A stretch of 64,000 nt of DNA, taken from Peribacillus frigoritolerans (GTDB taxonomy: Bacteria; Bacillota; Bacilli; Bacillales; DSM-1321). This document shows, piece after piece, positions 27,344-37,597 of the stretch. Position 1 is the stretch's first letter; every line of letters starts with the position of its first letter. The notes beneath the pieces are model-generated. The model searched no databases and was not told the origin of the DNA. It saw nothing but the letters and a program-made list of their open reading frames with translations. The translations under genes and the position numbers were made by a program. The stretch covers positions 310,001-374,000 of the forward strand of contig JAUPFL010000001.1 in assembly GCA_030562215.1 (NCBI GenBank), read 5' to 3'.

Positions 27344-27979
27344 ATGGAAGCTTTTATCAGGAGCGAGCAGTATAACTTCATAAAATCCCAAACACAAATT
27401 CTCATAAATGGACACGCGACTGCCAACGATAAGGATGTGATCAACACCCTGAAAACAGTCGCCAAAGAACGAGTACTAAGCTTATTCAGTGACTTGAACG
27501 AAGAGCAAAAACAACTGCTGGACCCAGTGGATACCATCAAGGATTCCGCACAAGCCGAAGCCTTTCTCTTACAGGTGAAGCCATTTGTGATCCCATTTAA
27601 AGAAGTAACCGAAAAAACGATAAAAAAATTATTTCCTAAAGCAAAGAAATTAAAAACCCCTTTGTTGGAGAACATCGATTTGAGAGAGATTTCATACCTG
27701 GGATGGGATGATGTCGGATCCGGAAAGAAATTCATCATTGCACCCCATCATAATAAACTCACCGGATTGCACGGGACCATTAAACCTGCAAATAAAAAGG
27801 GGATCTGTGCCATATGCAGCCGCTTTGAAGAAGTAGGGATGTTCATGTCTGAAACAAAAGGAACAGTCCAAGGGACATTCATTAAAAAAGGGAATTATAT
27901 TTGTCTGGACAGTATGAAATGCAACCAGAATATAACCACTTTGGATAAAATGACCGACCTGATCGAACGGCTGAAATAA
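27344..27979 (+). CDS. FusB/FusC-family elongation factor G-binding protein
   Basis: Two-domain protein: helical N-terminal part and C-terminal four-cysteine zinc finger (GICAICSRFEEVGMF and YICLDSMKCNQNITTL). Members bind EF-G; acquired ones (FusB, FusC) rescue it from fusidic acid, while chromosomal Bacillus and Listeria homologues may help translation recovery. 211 residues, as in FusB. The ATG at 27344 follows AGGAG; an in-frame GTG at 27335 is less likely. Resistance cannot be inferred from sequence alone. Monocistronic with a terminator. Confidence 0.85.
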   Translation: MEAFIRSEQYNFIKSQTQILINGHATANDKDVINTLKTVAKERVLSLFSDLNEEQKQLLDPVDTIKDSAQAEAFLLQVKPFVIPFKEVTEKTIKKLFPKAKKLKTPLLENIDLREISYLGWDDVGSGKKFIIAPHHNKLTGLHGTIKPANKKGICAICSRFEEVGMFMSETKGTVQGTFIKKGNYICLDSMKCNQNITTLDKMTDLIERLK

Positions 27980-27980
27980 C

Positions 27981-28022
27981 AAGGAAAAGCAATCCTTCAA
28001 TGGTGAAGGATTGCTTTTTCCC
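27981..28022 (+). terminator. Terminator after the FusB-like gene
   Basis: AAAAGCAATCCTTCA pairs with TGAAGGATTGCTTTTT. Confidence 0.85.
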
Positions 28023-28068
28023 TTGTTAAAAAATTCTCATTTTGTCCTGTCTATCGAATTCCAGTATA

Positions 28069-28517
28069 GTGGAAGCGATACTTGAAAGTTGTTCGAAGAC
28101 CAAAAAAATGTTCATGTGCTGTATTCCTATACTGAAATGGAAAATTACATTAAACATGTTTTAAGTGATATCCAAGATGGCATCATGGCGGGAGATCATG
28201 TCATTCTTGTTGAAAATGACCGTATTTACCCCTTATTCATATAGAACTAAGCACTCGGTTAACGAAAGATCAAATGGAGCTCCTTCACTTTGTGAACAAC
28301 TTCGATTTCTATTGCTCAAGCGGCAGTTATCATCCTCCTGCAACGAAGAATACTTTAATAAAACGGTACAGCCCTATGTGGAAAATAAAATCTCTTTCCG
28401 ATCATGGGCACATGTGGAATGGGCGACCTTGGAAGAACCGCTGCATATCATAGAGGAATTTGAGAGAACAGTAGATAAAGCTGTAAATCTGCTGTCATTT
28501 CCATTAATTTGTGCTTT
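28069..28517 (+). pseudogene. MEDS-domain sensory protein remnant
   Basis: DcmR-like MEDS domain, spread over three frames: KNVHVLYSYTEMENYIKHVL with GDHVILVENDRIYPL; then HIELSTRLTKDQMELLHFVN with NFDFYCSSGSYHPP; then EEYFNKTVQPYVENKISFRS with WAHVEWATLEEPLHIIEEFE. Breaks fall near 28105 (A run), 28235 and 28345. The family normally ends with a further ~25 residues after 'VCAYD'; here the match ends at LICA, exactly where a 21-bp tandem array begins, so the C-terminus is lost. No clear ribosome binding site is seen. Confidence 0.6.
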
Positions 28518-28622
28518 ACTCGTGAGTTTTGTCGTTTTACTCGTGAATTCGGGGCATTTACTCGTGAGTTTTGCCGTTTTACTCGTGAATTCCGGCCATT
28601 TACTCGTGAGTACACATTTCAC
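28518..28622. repeat. 21-bp tandem repeat array (five units, alternating types)
   Basis: ACTCGTGA recurs at 28518, 28539, 28560, 28581 and 28602, exactly 21 bases apart. Units 1 and 3 end GTTTTG(T/C)CGTTTT; units 2 and 4 end ATTC(G/C)GG(G/C)CATTT; unit 5 diverges after ACTCGTGAGT. The higher-order period is therefore 42 bp. It begins where the MEDS gene match stops and ends before the gltB terminator. Confidence 0.85.
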
Positions 28623-28629
28623 ACCACAC

Positions 28630-28662
28630 AAAAAGAAGCACCATAACGGCACTTCTTTTTTT
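28630..28662. terminator. Terminator between MEDS remnant and gltB
   Basis: On the minus strand AAGAAGTGCC pairs (two wobbles) with GGTGCTTCTT, followed by TTTTG; a T run also exists on the plus strand. Confidence 0.65.
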
Positions 28663-28667
28663 CGGAA

Positions 28668-30149
28668 TTAAGGTAATACGGTCGCGCCCATCAAGTAGCG
28701 GTCCACTTCTCTTGCCACTTCTCGGCCTTCATTGATTGCCCAAACGATGAGGCTTTGCCCTCTTCTAGCATCCCCGGCAGCGAACACCCCTTCGACATTC
28801 GTTCTGTATTCGCCATAAACGGCATCAATTTTTTGATTTACTGTTTCTACGCCAAATTGAGTTAATAGCGGCATTTCGGTTCCTTCAAATCCGATTGCGA
28901 TGAAAACGAATTGTGCAGGCCATACTTTTTCAGTTCCTGGAACTTCCCTGAAAATGTACATTCCGTCATCGCCTTTGATTTTTTCCATTGAGATTGTGTG
29001 CAGTTCCTTAACGTTGCCGTTTTCATCGGCTACAATTTTCTTTGTTTGGATTGAATATTGACGCGGATCTGCGCCGAATTTCGCTTCCGCTTCTTCATAT
29101 GCATAATCAAGGGAAAATACATTCGGGTAGGCTGGCCACATATTATCAGATGTACGGGCCGTCGGAAGGATTGGATGCTTCCCGAATTGTACGACGCTCT
29201 TACATTCCTGGCGAAGGGCAGTTGCGACACAGTCAGCTCCTGTATCCCCGCCGCCGATGACGATGACGTCCTTCCCCTTTGTATCAATGAACTTGCCGTC
29301 TTCAAAATTGGAATCCAGCAGGCTTTTAGTCGAGGTCGTCAAGTAATCCATTGCAAGGTGAATGCCTGATGCCCCGCGTCCTTCAATTACCAGGTCACGC
29401 TGCTTTTGGGCACCTGTGCAAAGGATGACTGCATCATATTGATCTTGCAGTTCTTCGGCTGTTATATCTTTGCCTACTTCTGTATTGGTAATGAAATCGA
29501 TGCCTTCCTGAGTCAATAATTTGATTCGGCGTGCAACGACATCTTTTTCAAGTTTCATGTTCGGGATGCCGTATGTCAACAGCCCTCCTGCACGGTCTGA
29601 ACGCTCATAAACGGTGACCGAATGCCCTGCTTGATTCAACTGGTCGGCACTCGCCAATCCTGCCGGGCCTGAACCGATGATGGCAATTTTCTTGCCGGTC
29701 CTGCTTTCAGGGATGCGAGGCGTTATCCAGCCATTTTCAAATCCTTTATCGATGATGGTCCGTTCAATGTTCTTGATGGTAACGGCAGGATCGCTTATCG
29801 CTACCGTACAAGACCCTTCACAAGGGGCCGGGCAGACGCGCCCGGTGAATTCAGGGAAATTATTTGTTTTCGATAAACGGTCCAATGCTTCTTTCCATCT
29901 GCCGCGGTACACCAAATCATTCCACTCTGGAATCAGATTATGAATCGGACAGCCCGTTGTGACTCGGTTCAATTCCATGCCCATATGGCAGAAAGGAGTG
30001 GCGCAGTCCATACAACGCGCTCCCTGTGTACTTAACTTTTCATCAGAGAAAGGAGCTGTATACTCTCTCCAGTCGTTTAAACGAGTGAGAGGATTCCGGT
30101 CTTTTGGTTTTTCTCGCGGATAATCCATAAATCCTGTTGCTTTTCCCAT
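28668..30149 (-). CDS. gltB: Glutamate synthase (NADPH) small subunit
   Basis: FAD/iron-sulfur subunit (GltD in E. coli naming) that oxidises NADPH and feeds electrons to the large subunit for glutamate formation from glutamine and 2-oxoglutarate. The 493-residue frame is intact. Cysteine clusters CMDCATPFCHMG and GCPIHNLIPEWN bind Fe-S; KIAIIGSGPAGLASADQLNQ is the FAD site and DVIVIGGGDTGADCVATALR the NADPH site. AGGAAGGGGAGAG precedes the start; 16 bases separate it from gltA. Confidence 0.95.
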   Translation of the reverse strand: MGKATGFMDYPREKPKDRNPLTRLNDWREYTAPFSDEKLSTQGARCMDCATPFCHMGMELNRVTTGCPIHNLIPEWNDLVYRGRWKEALDRLSKTNNFPEFTGRVCPAPCEGSCTVAISDPAVTIKNIERTIIDKGFENGWITPRIPESRTGKKIAIIGSGPAGLASADQLNQAGHSVTVYERSDRAGGLLTYGIPNMKLEKDVVARRIKLLTQEGIDFITNTEVGKDITAEELQDQYDAVILCTGAQKQRDLVIEGRGASGIHLAMDYLTTSTKSLLDSNFEDGKFIDTKGKDVIVIGGGDTGADCVATALRQECKSVVQFGKHPILPTARTSDNMWPAYPNVFSLDYAYEEAEAKFGADPRQYSIQTKKIVADENGNVKELHTISMEKIKGDDGMYIFREVPGTEKVWPAQFVFIAIGFEGTEMPLLTQFGVETVNQKIDAVYGEYRTNVEGVFAAGDARRGQSLIVWAINEGREVAREVDRYLMGATVLP

Positions 30150-30165
30150 CTTTCTCTCCCCTTCC

Positions 30166-33100
30166 TTACTGCATCACAGCTTGTTTAGTGATTTTTTTAT
30201 CTTGAACGGCATTTGCTTGGAATGCACTCATGATCGCTTCTTCATCCGTTAGCCCTGCACGCTTCTGCTCATTGATGCTTTTGATCATCCGTTTGTAATC
30301 TTTCGGAATGACTTTTACGAATTTCTTGGCGAAATCCTCCCAGTTCTCCAGTACATACGATGCTTTGGCACTTTCTGTATAATGAAGGTGGCTGTAAAGC
30401 ATTTCTTTTACCTCGTTTGCATCATCCATATCATCAAGCGTCTCGAATTCTATCATTTCACCATTGCATAATGCCTTGAATTCTTCTGCATCATCAGCAA
30501 GTACATAAGCGATGCCGCCTGACATGCCTGCCGCAAAGTTTTTGCCGACATCGCCCAGGATGACCACGCGTCCGCCTGTCATATACTCACAGCCATGGTC
30601 TCCAATTCCTTCAACGACGACATTGACTCCGCTATTCCGCACTGCAAATCGTTCTCCCGCACGGCCATTAATGTAGGCCTCGCCGCTTGTTCCACCATAT
30701 AAGGCGATATTTCCGGCAATTACATTGTCCCCAGCCTCGATCTGATTGCCAGCAGGTGCGGTGACAATGATCTTCCCGCCAGATAAGCCTTTCCCAACAT
30801 AATCATTGACATCACCTGTCAAATACATCGACATCCCTTTTGGAATGAACGCACCGAAGCTCTGGCCCGCCGATCCCGTAAAACGAAGTGTGATCGTATC
30901 TTCAGGCAACCCTTCTTCACCGTAGCGTTTGGATACTTCACTGCCGACAATCGTTCCGACCACACGGTTCACGTTTGTAATCGGGAAGCTGACATCCACC
31001 TGGGTTTGGTCATTTAAAGCAGGCTCCACAACAGGTAAAATCTCACGGATATCCAAAGATTCTTCTATTTTATGGTTTTGAGGAAGTTGGTACGTACGAA
31101 TCCCTTCCGGTTGGAAAAGAAGTGCCGTCAAGTCCAGGTGCTTCGCTTTCCAATGGTTTTGTGCCCGCTCGCTCACTTGTAAAACATCAGTGCGGCCGAC
31201 CATTTCTTCCAGTGTTCTAAAACCAAGCTCAGCCATCGTTTCCCGGACTTCCTCAGCGATGAAGCGCATGAAATTCACGACATGATCCGGATCTCCAGTG
31301 AATTTGCTGCGAAGCTCAGGGTTTTGAGTAGCTACCCCTACAGGACATGTATCCAAATGGCAAGCACGCATCATGACACAGCCAAGGACCACAAGCGGTG
31401 CTGTAGCAAAGCCAAATTCTTCCGCTCCAAGGATAGCTGCCATGACTACATCGCGTCCCGTCATTAACTTTCCATCCGTTTCAAGGACTACACGGCTGCG
31501 CAGGCCATTCAGCATCAATGTTTGGTGTGCTTCGGCAAGACCCAGCTCCCAAGGAAGACCAGTATGTTTGATGCTCGTTTTTGGTGATGCACCCGTACCG
31601 CCATCATACCCGCTGATAACGATGACATCTGCGGCTCCTTTGGCCACACCGGCTGCAATCGTGCCTACGCCTGCTTTTGACACAAGCTTGACGCTGATCC
31701 TGGCATCTCGGTTCGCATTTTTTAAATCATGGATCAGCTGTGCCAGATCTTCAATCGAATAGATATCATGATGCGGAGGCGGTGAAATCAGGCCGACACC
31801 TGGTGTGGAACCACGGACCTCTGCTACCCAAGGATATACTTTGTTTCCTGGCAGCTGGCCGCCTTCACCCGGCTTTGCACCTTGCGCCATTTTGATCTGA
31901 AGTTCATCGGCATTAACAAGGTAATGGCTTTTCACTCCAAAACGACCGGACGCAATTTGTTTAATACCGCTGCGGCGGTCATCGCCGTTTTCATCCAGCT
32001 GGTAACGGCTAGGGTGTTCCCCGCCTTCACCGCTATTGCTTTTTCCGCCTAATCGGTTCATCGCAATCGCTAATGTTTCATGTGCTTCCTGACTCAATGA
32101 ACCGAATGACATCGCGCCCGTTTTGAATCGGCTGACGATGGATTCCACGGATTCCACTTCATCTATTGAAATGCTTTGGCGTTTTTGATCGAACGAGAAT
32201 AAATTCCGTAAAAACCCGAGTCTCTCTTCATTCGCCAAGTTTGAATATTGCTTAAATAAATTATAATCGCCTTTCCGGCAGGCCCATTGCAGTGTATGGA
32301 TCGTTTTAGGATTGAAAGCATGATGTTCCCCTGTTTTTCTCCATTGAAAGTCACTTCCACTTTCAAGAGTTTCATCAAGGGAATCGGCTGCAGCTTTCCT
32401 ATGGCGGATCAACGCTTCATCCGCGATCGTTTCCAAATCGATCCCGCTAAGCTGCGATGCCGTACCGCTGAAATAGCGTTCGATAACGTCAGCACCGATT
32501 CCGACCGCTTCGAAAATTTGTGCGCCGCGATAACTTTGAATCGTTGAAATCCCCATTTTCGACATCACTTTTACGATGCCTTCTGTCACCGAGCTTACAT
32601 ATTTCTTCACCGTTTCTTCGTAGCTGATGGCCAAACTGCCTTCCAATACCGCCTGCTTATATGTTTCATAAGCAAGGTACGGGTAAATCGCATCCACTCC
32701 ATACCCGATCAGGGACGCATAATGATGGACTTCCCTTGCTTCCCCCGATTCAACGATAATGCTCACTTTCGTACGGTTGCCATGACGGATCAGCTCTTGA
32801 TGAAGGGCACTCGCAGCCAGCAGGGAAGGAATCGCAGCTTTTTCTTTGCTCATATCCTTGTCAGATAATATCAAAAGGCTGACACCATCAGAGATCGCTT
32901 GTTCCGCTTCACGGCAGATGCGATCGAGTTCGCTCTCTAAATCTTCTGAAAATAAAGTGTGAATGACTTTGCTCCTGAATTCAGGATAGGCATTTTCTTT
33001 CAACTGCTGCATTTGAACTGGCGTCAAAACAGGTGAATCCAATTGGATGCGGCGGCTGTTCGTTTCATCCGGTTTCAGCAAATCTCCTTCCGCACCGAGA

Positions 33101-34715
33101 AATGTCATCGTTGACGTGACGATCTGTTCACGCAGCGAATCGATCGGCGGGTTGGTTACCTGTGCAAAAGATTGCTTGAAATAGTTGAAAAGCGATTGCG
33201 GACGATCTGATAAGACCGCTAACGGAATGTCATTGCCCATGCTGCCCAGTGGGTCCTTGCCTTCGTTAATGACCGGCAGTAAATATTTTTGGACATCTTC
33301 ATACGTGTATCCGAACGCTTTTTGCCTGAATGATAAATCACTCAAAGGCTCAACTTCGAGCACAGGTTCTTCGTCACTTAATTGAACAAGCTGTTCGTCC
33401 AGCCATTGCTGATATGGATTTTCCTGAGCCATTTCCGACTTGATCTCTTCATCGGAAACAATACGGCCTTCCTCTAAATCTATTAAAAGCATTCTGCCTG
33501 GGCTTAAACGATCTTTATATAATACATTCTCCGGCTCCACATCGATCACTCCGACTTCAGAGGAGAAAATGATGTAATCATCTTTTGTCACATAATACCT
33601 TGCCGGCCTTAAACCATTTCGATCCAGGATGGCACCGATTTGCTTGCCATTCGTAAAGGATATGGCCGTCGGTCCATCCCATGGCTCCATGAGCATGCTA
33701 TGATATTCGTAAAATGCTTTCTTTTCTTTCGTCATATGCGGATTTTCCGTCCACGGTTCAGGAATGAGCATCATCGCCGCATGTGCCGGTTTACGCCCGG
33801 CAAGCACGAAGAATTCAAGTGCATTATCAAGAATCGAGGAATCACTGCCGTCTATATCCAGAATAGGCAGGACCTTTTGCAGGTCATCCCCGAATGCTTC
33901 CGAAACAAACTGCTGCTCACGCGCTTTCATCCAATTCACATTACCTCTAAGCGTATTGATTTCGCCATTATGGATCAGGTAGCGGTTTGGATGTGCCCGT
34001 TCCCAACTTGGAAAAGTATTTGTGCTGAAGCGGGAATGCACTAAAGCGAAAGCCGAAACGAAAGACTCCTGTTGAAGGTCAAGATAAAAGCATCCACCTG
34101 CTCTGGCGTCAATAATCCTTTGTAAACGATCGTAGCACTTGAAAGGCTGGCAAAATAAAAACGATTGCCGCGTTCACGAGCCCAGTTTTCAGCTTGTTTC
34201 CTGATAATGAACAATTTACGCTCAAAAGCTAAATCATCGGTCATCTCTACGCTTGCCCCGATGAATACTTGGCGGATCGTCGGACATGTCTCCTTGCCGA
34301 CCTCCCCGATTTTCGTTACATCAACAGGAACCGTTCTCCAGCCTAATAACGTTTGGCCCTCTTGTTCGATAAATGCATTCAAACGAGCTTCGATTTCATT
34401 CCGTTCATCATCATTGTTAGAGAAAAAGAGCATGCCTACACCATAGCGTCCTTTTGCCGGCAAGTTCATTTCCGGGCATGCCAGCCTGAAATATTCATCA
34501 GGAATCTGTACCATTAATCCTGCGCCATCTCCTGTAAGGGGATCGCTGCCTTGTCCGCCGCGATGATCTAATTGGCACAGCATATTCAATCCTTGTTTGA
34601 CGATGTCATGTGTAGCAAGCCCCTTTAAATGAGCATATAAACCGATCCCACATGCATCATGTTCAAATTCAGGATGGTAGAGCCCTTGTGCTTTTGGTAT
34701 TTGATTGTATGTCAT
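30166..34715 (-). CDS. gltA: Glutamate synthase large subunit, frame broken
   Basis: About 1520-residue enzyme with a glutamine amidotransferase domain, central domain, FMN/Fe-S synthase domain and C-terminal GXGXG domain. [20 protein letters not shown] precedes the catalytic Cys of [10 protein letters not shown], so a short propeptide is likely cleaved. The frame breaks in TTTT near 34090; one T restores [20 protein letters not shown] and then [33 protein letters not shown] is the 3Fe-4S motif; [14 protein letters not shown] is the GXGXG region. The ATG at 34715 follows GGGGGCG. Divergent from its activator gene gltC. Confidence 0.95.
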
Positions 34716-34808
34716 ATTAATCGCCCCCATCTTATTCTTACACCGTTATGTCACTTACATTTATTCTAGGTTTTCAAATCGATATAAACAATATATAATT
34801 CTAGTAGA

Positions 34809-34831
34809 ATCTATCTCACTTTGAGATAGAT
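34809..34831. promoter_or_regulatory. GltC operator palindrome
   Basis: ATCTATCTCA and TGAGATAGAT form perfect 10-base arms around CTT. It lies just upstream of gltC in the gltA-gltC divergent region and contains ATCTC-N5-GAGAT, the GltC box pattern known from B. subtilis. Confidence 0.75.
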
Positions 34832-34848
34832 GCCAGGAGGATGAATAA

Positions 34849-35751
34849 ATGGAACTACGACAATTACGTTATTTTGTTGAGGTCGCCGAGAGGGAACACG
34901 TCTCAGAAGCCGCAGAGCACCTGCATATCGCACAATCAGCAATCAGCCGGCAGATCTCCAGATTGGAAGATGAGCTTGGCGTGCTTTTATTCGAGAAAAT
35001 CGGCCGGAATATCCAGTTAACCCCGATTGGAAAAATTTTCTTAATTCATGCCAAAACGGCGATACAGGCGATTGAATATGCCAAATATCAAATTGAGGAG
35101 TTTTTGGACCCTGAACACGGAAGCATTAAAATCGGGTTCCCGACCAGCCTTTCCACCCATTTATTGCCTACCGTCATTTCCGCTTTTAAAGATGAGCAGC
35201 CGAATATCGGCTTCCACTTAAGACAGGGATCTTATTCCTCTTTAAAGGAAGCTGTCAAAAATCGCGAAATCGGATTAGCCTTCCTTGGACCGATCCCGAC
35301 AAACGATCCAGATATCGAAGGTCATATCCTGTTCACGGAAAACATATCCGCTTTACTGCCAATAACTCACCCATTGGCTGATAGGAAGAGCCTGCGCCTA
35401 AGTGACTTACGAAATGATCCCTTCGTCTTGTTTCCAAAAGGCTATATCTTTCACACTATCGCTCTCGAAGCGTGCAAAGCAGCCGGCTTCACACCGAACA
35501 TCGCCTCGGAAGGTGAAGACATGGATTCCATAAAAGGTCTCGTTTCTGCCGGTATCGGAGTCAGTCTGCTCCCTGACAGTACCTTTTATGAAGTCATTCC
35601 AAGACTGACTGTCAAGATCCCGATCGATACACCCGAAGTCAAACGGACTGTCGGCATCATCACTCCCAAAAACAGGGACTTGGCACCATCAGAAAAACTT
35701 TTTTACCAATTTGCCAAAAAGTTCTTCTCTGTTCTCGAGCAATATCAATAA
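34849..35751 (+). CDS. gltC: LysR-type transcriptional activator GltC
   Basis: 300-residue LysR regulator that activates gltAB and represses itself according to the 2-oxoglutarate/glutamate balance. The N-terminal winged helix-turn-helix is MELRQLRYFVEVAEREHVSE then AAEHLHIAQSAISRQISRLE; the effector domain begins near residue 90 (GSIKIGFPTSLSTHLLPTVI). Divergent placement beside gltA and the operator palindrome fits the B. subtilis arrangement. CAGGAGGATGAATAA supplies the ribosome binding site. Intact. Confidence 0.92.
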   Translation: MELRQLRYFVEVAEREHVSEAAEHLHIAQSAISRQISRLEDELGVLLFEKIGRNIQLTPIGKIFLIHAKTAIQAIEYAKYQIEEFLDPEHGSIKIGFPTSLSTHLLPTVISAFKDEQPNIGFHLRQGSYSSLKEAVKNREIGLAFLGPIPTNDPDIEGHILFTENISALLPITHPLADRKSLRLSDLRNDPFVLFPKGYIFHTIALEACKAAGFTPNIASEGEDMDSIKGLVSAGIGVSLLPDSTFYEVIPRLTVKIPIDTPEVKRTVGIITPKNRDLAPSEKLFYQFAKKFFSVLEQYQ

Positions 35752-35841
35752 AACATGGCGATCCTTCTAAACAGTAATGGAAATCGAAGATGGGACAGCT
35801 CTTCCCATAAATATTTCACTAGACAACTTACCTATAGCCCA

Positions 35842-35875
35842 CTGAACGAATAATGTATCAAGATTATTCGTTCAG
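35842..35875 (+). promoter_or_regulatory. 13-bp stem hairpin abutting a ribosome binding site
   Basis: CTGAACGAATAAT (35842-35854) pairs perfectly with ATTATTCGTTCAG (35863-35875) around GTATCAAG. The 3' arm runs directly into AGGAGGA (35874-35880), 6 bases from the ATG of the coat-protein-like gene. It lacks a T run, so it is not an ordinary terminator. Confidence 0.6.
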
Positions 35876-35886
35876 GAGGAATTTAA

Positions 35887-36381
35887 ATGCAACCCACCCA
35901 TTCACATCTTGCTTGGCATGAAACACTCGAGCTTCATGAGTTGGTCGCCGCACAGTCCAATGCCCTTATGAAATTTAAAAAAGCTTATCCAAAAATAAAA
36001 GACCCCATTCTAAAAACGATTTATAAGCAAACGATTGACACCCTTACCCAAAACATCATGGAGCTGCTGCAATTTTACCCGTTGACGCCTAAGACGGGCC
36101 GGGATGACGATGTATCAAGGGATGAAGCATCGGCCGCCGCTGCCGGGGAATTGCTTGGCTTTGCCAAATCATCCATCAAAAATTATGCACTGGCGATTAC
36201 TGAAACAGCCACCCCTTCCCTTCGAAAAGTATTTAAGAAACAGTTAAATGGAGCAATCGATACACATGCCAAGATATTCAACTACCTGTATGAAAGAAAC
36301 CTCTATCCTGCTTATGACTTGAACCAATTGCTTCAAAATGACGTCGATGTTGCCAATAAGGCTCTATCCCAACCTTTCTAA
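35887..36381 (+). CDS. CotF/YhcQ-like spore coat family protein
   Basis: 164 residues, mostly helical, beginning MQPTHSHLAWHETLELHELV and containing AAQSNALMKFKKAYPKIKDP, the pattern of the Coat F domain family found in spore coat and spore-surface proteins. The second half repeats a similar helical arrangement (SSIKNYALAITETATPSLRK, QLNGAIDTHAKIFNYL). The role in the spore is inferred from the family. AGGAGGA and a long hairpin sit just upstream, and a terminator follows. Confidence 0.7.
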   Translation: MQPTHSHLAWHETLELHELVAAQSNALMKFKKAYPKIKDPILKTIYKQTIDTLTQNIMELLQFYPLTPKTGRDDDVSRDEASAAAAGELLGFAKSSIKNYALAITETATPSLRKVFKKQLNGAIDTHAKIFNYLYERNLYPAYDLNQLLQNDVDVANKALSQPF

Positions 36382-36385
36382 ATGC

Positions 36386-36420
36386 AAAAAGGCAAGCATA
36401 CCGATTGCTTGCCTTTTTGC
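36386..36420 (+). terminator. Terminator after the CotF-like gene
   Basis: AAAAAGGCAAGC pairs with GCTTGCCTTTTT. Confidence 0.85.
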
Positions 36421-36507
36421 CGCGTTCCGATTCCGTTTTTCATTATCATGTTATAATATACAAGAATTGGTTTTAATTAGGTTAAAAGTATTCAAGAGGT
36501 GAAATTC

Positions 36508-37107
36508 ATGAAAAAGATCTTTTTATCCATCCTCCTATCCCTTCTCTCATTTTCTTTAGCCGCATGTAAGGCCGATGAGCCAAAATCCGAGAATAACCTT
36601 TCAATTCCTGAGCTGACAGCAAGGGAAAAAGCCATCTTGGAAAATTCAAGTGAACATTCCTTTCTTATTGATTTCAATGTTGATGATACATACAAGGAGA
36701 TGTCCGTCTGGGTCGAAAAATATGAATTCGGCAAACTAGTTGAAGAGGAAAAAGGCCGCATGACAACTGGGGTTGAAAAGAATGGGACGATCATCTTCAC
36801 CACATCCAAAACGGATGCTGACCAAAAACGATCGATGTTCAACGTCAGCATTCAAAACGATGATGGTACGGATACAGTTACTTATCCTGAAACCATTGAT
36901 GAAATGGATTCCAGCGTATGGGGCAGTGCTGGCAAACTTAAAATAAACAGCACAAACAAACTAGCATTGGCGAGTATATGTTACTCAAGCGGAAATGAGG
37001 GCATACGTTCACTTTCCACTGATTTTTATGGTGATATGGATGCACATATGGATGAGTTGAAGGAATACGATGTTGTCTACCTCCTGAGAAGTGAATTCAC
37101 TAAATGA
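36508..37107 (+). CDS. Putative lipoprotein of unknown function
   Basis: A lipoprotein signal peptide [20 protein letters not shown] ends in the lipobox LAAC, so the protein should be anchored outside the membrane through that Cys. The ATG at 36508 is chosen because AGAGGTG lies seven bases upstream. The mature ~180 residues are acidic and mixed alpha/beta ([40 protein letters not shown]). Not recognised. Monocistronic. Confidence 0.7.
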   Translation: MKKIFLSILLSLLSFSLAACKADEPKSENNLSIPELTAREKAILENSSEHSFLIDFNVDDTYKEMSVWVEKYEFGKLVEEEKGRMTTGVEKNGTIIFTTSKTDADQKRSMFNVSIQNDDGTDTVTYPETIDEMDSSVWGSAGKLKINSTNKLALASICYSSGNEGIRSLSTDFYGDMDAHMDELKEYDVVYLLRSEFTK

Positions 37108-37412
37108 GCTGACAAAACGCAGGAGCAAGTTTTTTAGCACGATACTATGGCAAATGTGGATCGTTCAACTCTATGGCTTCGAGAAAATAAATGGGGCATT
37201 TGAAAGAATCAAAAAAGGTTTGTCATCTAATGGATTAAGGTGGAAAAGCCCATTAGATGACTGACTTCGCTCATTCGATAGATGAGTAAGTCCAAATTAT
37301 AGGATGGAAGGTTTTAATGTAGTAAATTTTTCTACATTGTAAAAAGGGGTTGAAGGAAGAGGTATTTGGGTGTAATCTTTAAAAATAAAAAAACGGAAAG
37401 AAGATTATTAAT
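37108..37412. other. Intergenic region without a clear gene
   Basis: Contains a possible hairpin, GTCATCTAATGG (from 37211) with a later CCCATTAGATGAC (37250-37262), a perfect pairing of about 12 bases around a GGTGGAAAAG-type loop. No open frame with a ribosome binding site was found. Confidence 0.4.
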
Positions 37413-37532
37413 TTGAAGAAAATCATCCTCCTCTTTGCAGCAGTGGTCATCGCGAGCTCTCTAGGACATCAAATAACCGGCGGATATATGGACCCTCGAA
37501 AATCCCGCCCTAGGTATATACATTTGAAATAA
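37413..37532 (+). CDS. 39-aa peptide with hydrophobic N-terminus
   Basis: TTG start, weak GGAAAG about 13 bases upstream. Reads MKKIILLFAAVVIASSLGHQ, then ITGGYMDPRKSRPRYIHLK: a signal-like or single membrane helix followed by a short basic tail. A hairpin of AAGGAATC and GATTCCTT overlaps the stop codon and may end the transcript. Not recognised; moderate support only. Confidence 0.4.
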   Translation: MKKIILLFAAVVIASSLGHQITGGYMDPRKSRPRYIHLK

Positions 37533-37597
37533 GGAATCCGCTTTTGCGGCTTGATTCCTTATCATTTCGGAAGTAATTTAATATAAATCCCCTTATA

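Noticed and set aside
27344..27979. FusB-like gene as an acquired fusidic acid resistance determinant
   Set aside because: Chromosomal FusB-like proteins are common in Bacillaceae, and there is no mobile element next to it; resistance cannot be claimed.
28374..28652. Minus-strand frame encoding EFTSKTAKLTSK-type repeats
   Set aside because: It is the reverse translation of the 21-bp tandem array and the antisense of the MEDS gene; no ribosome binding site.
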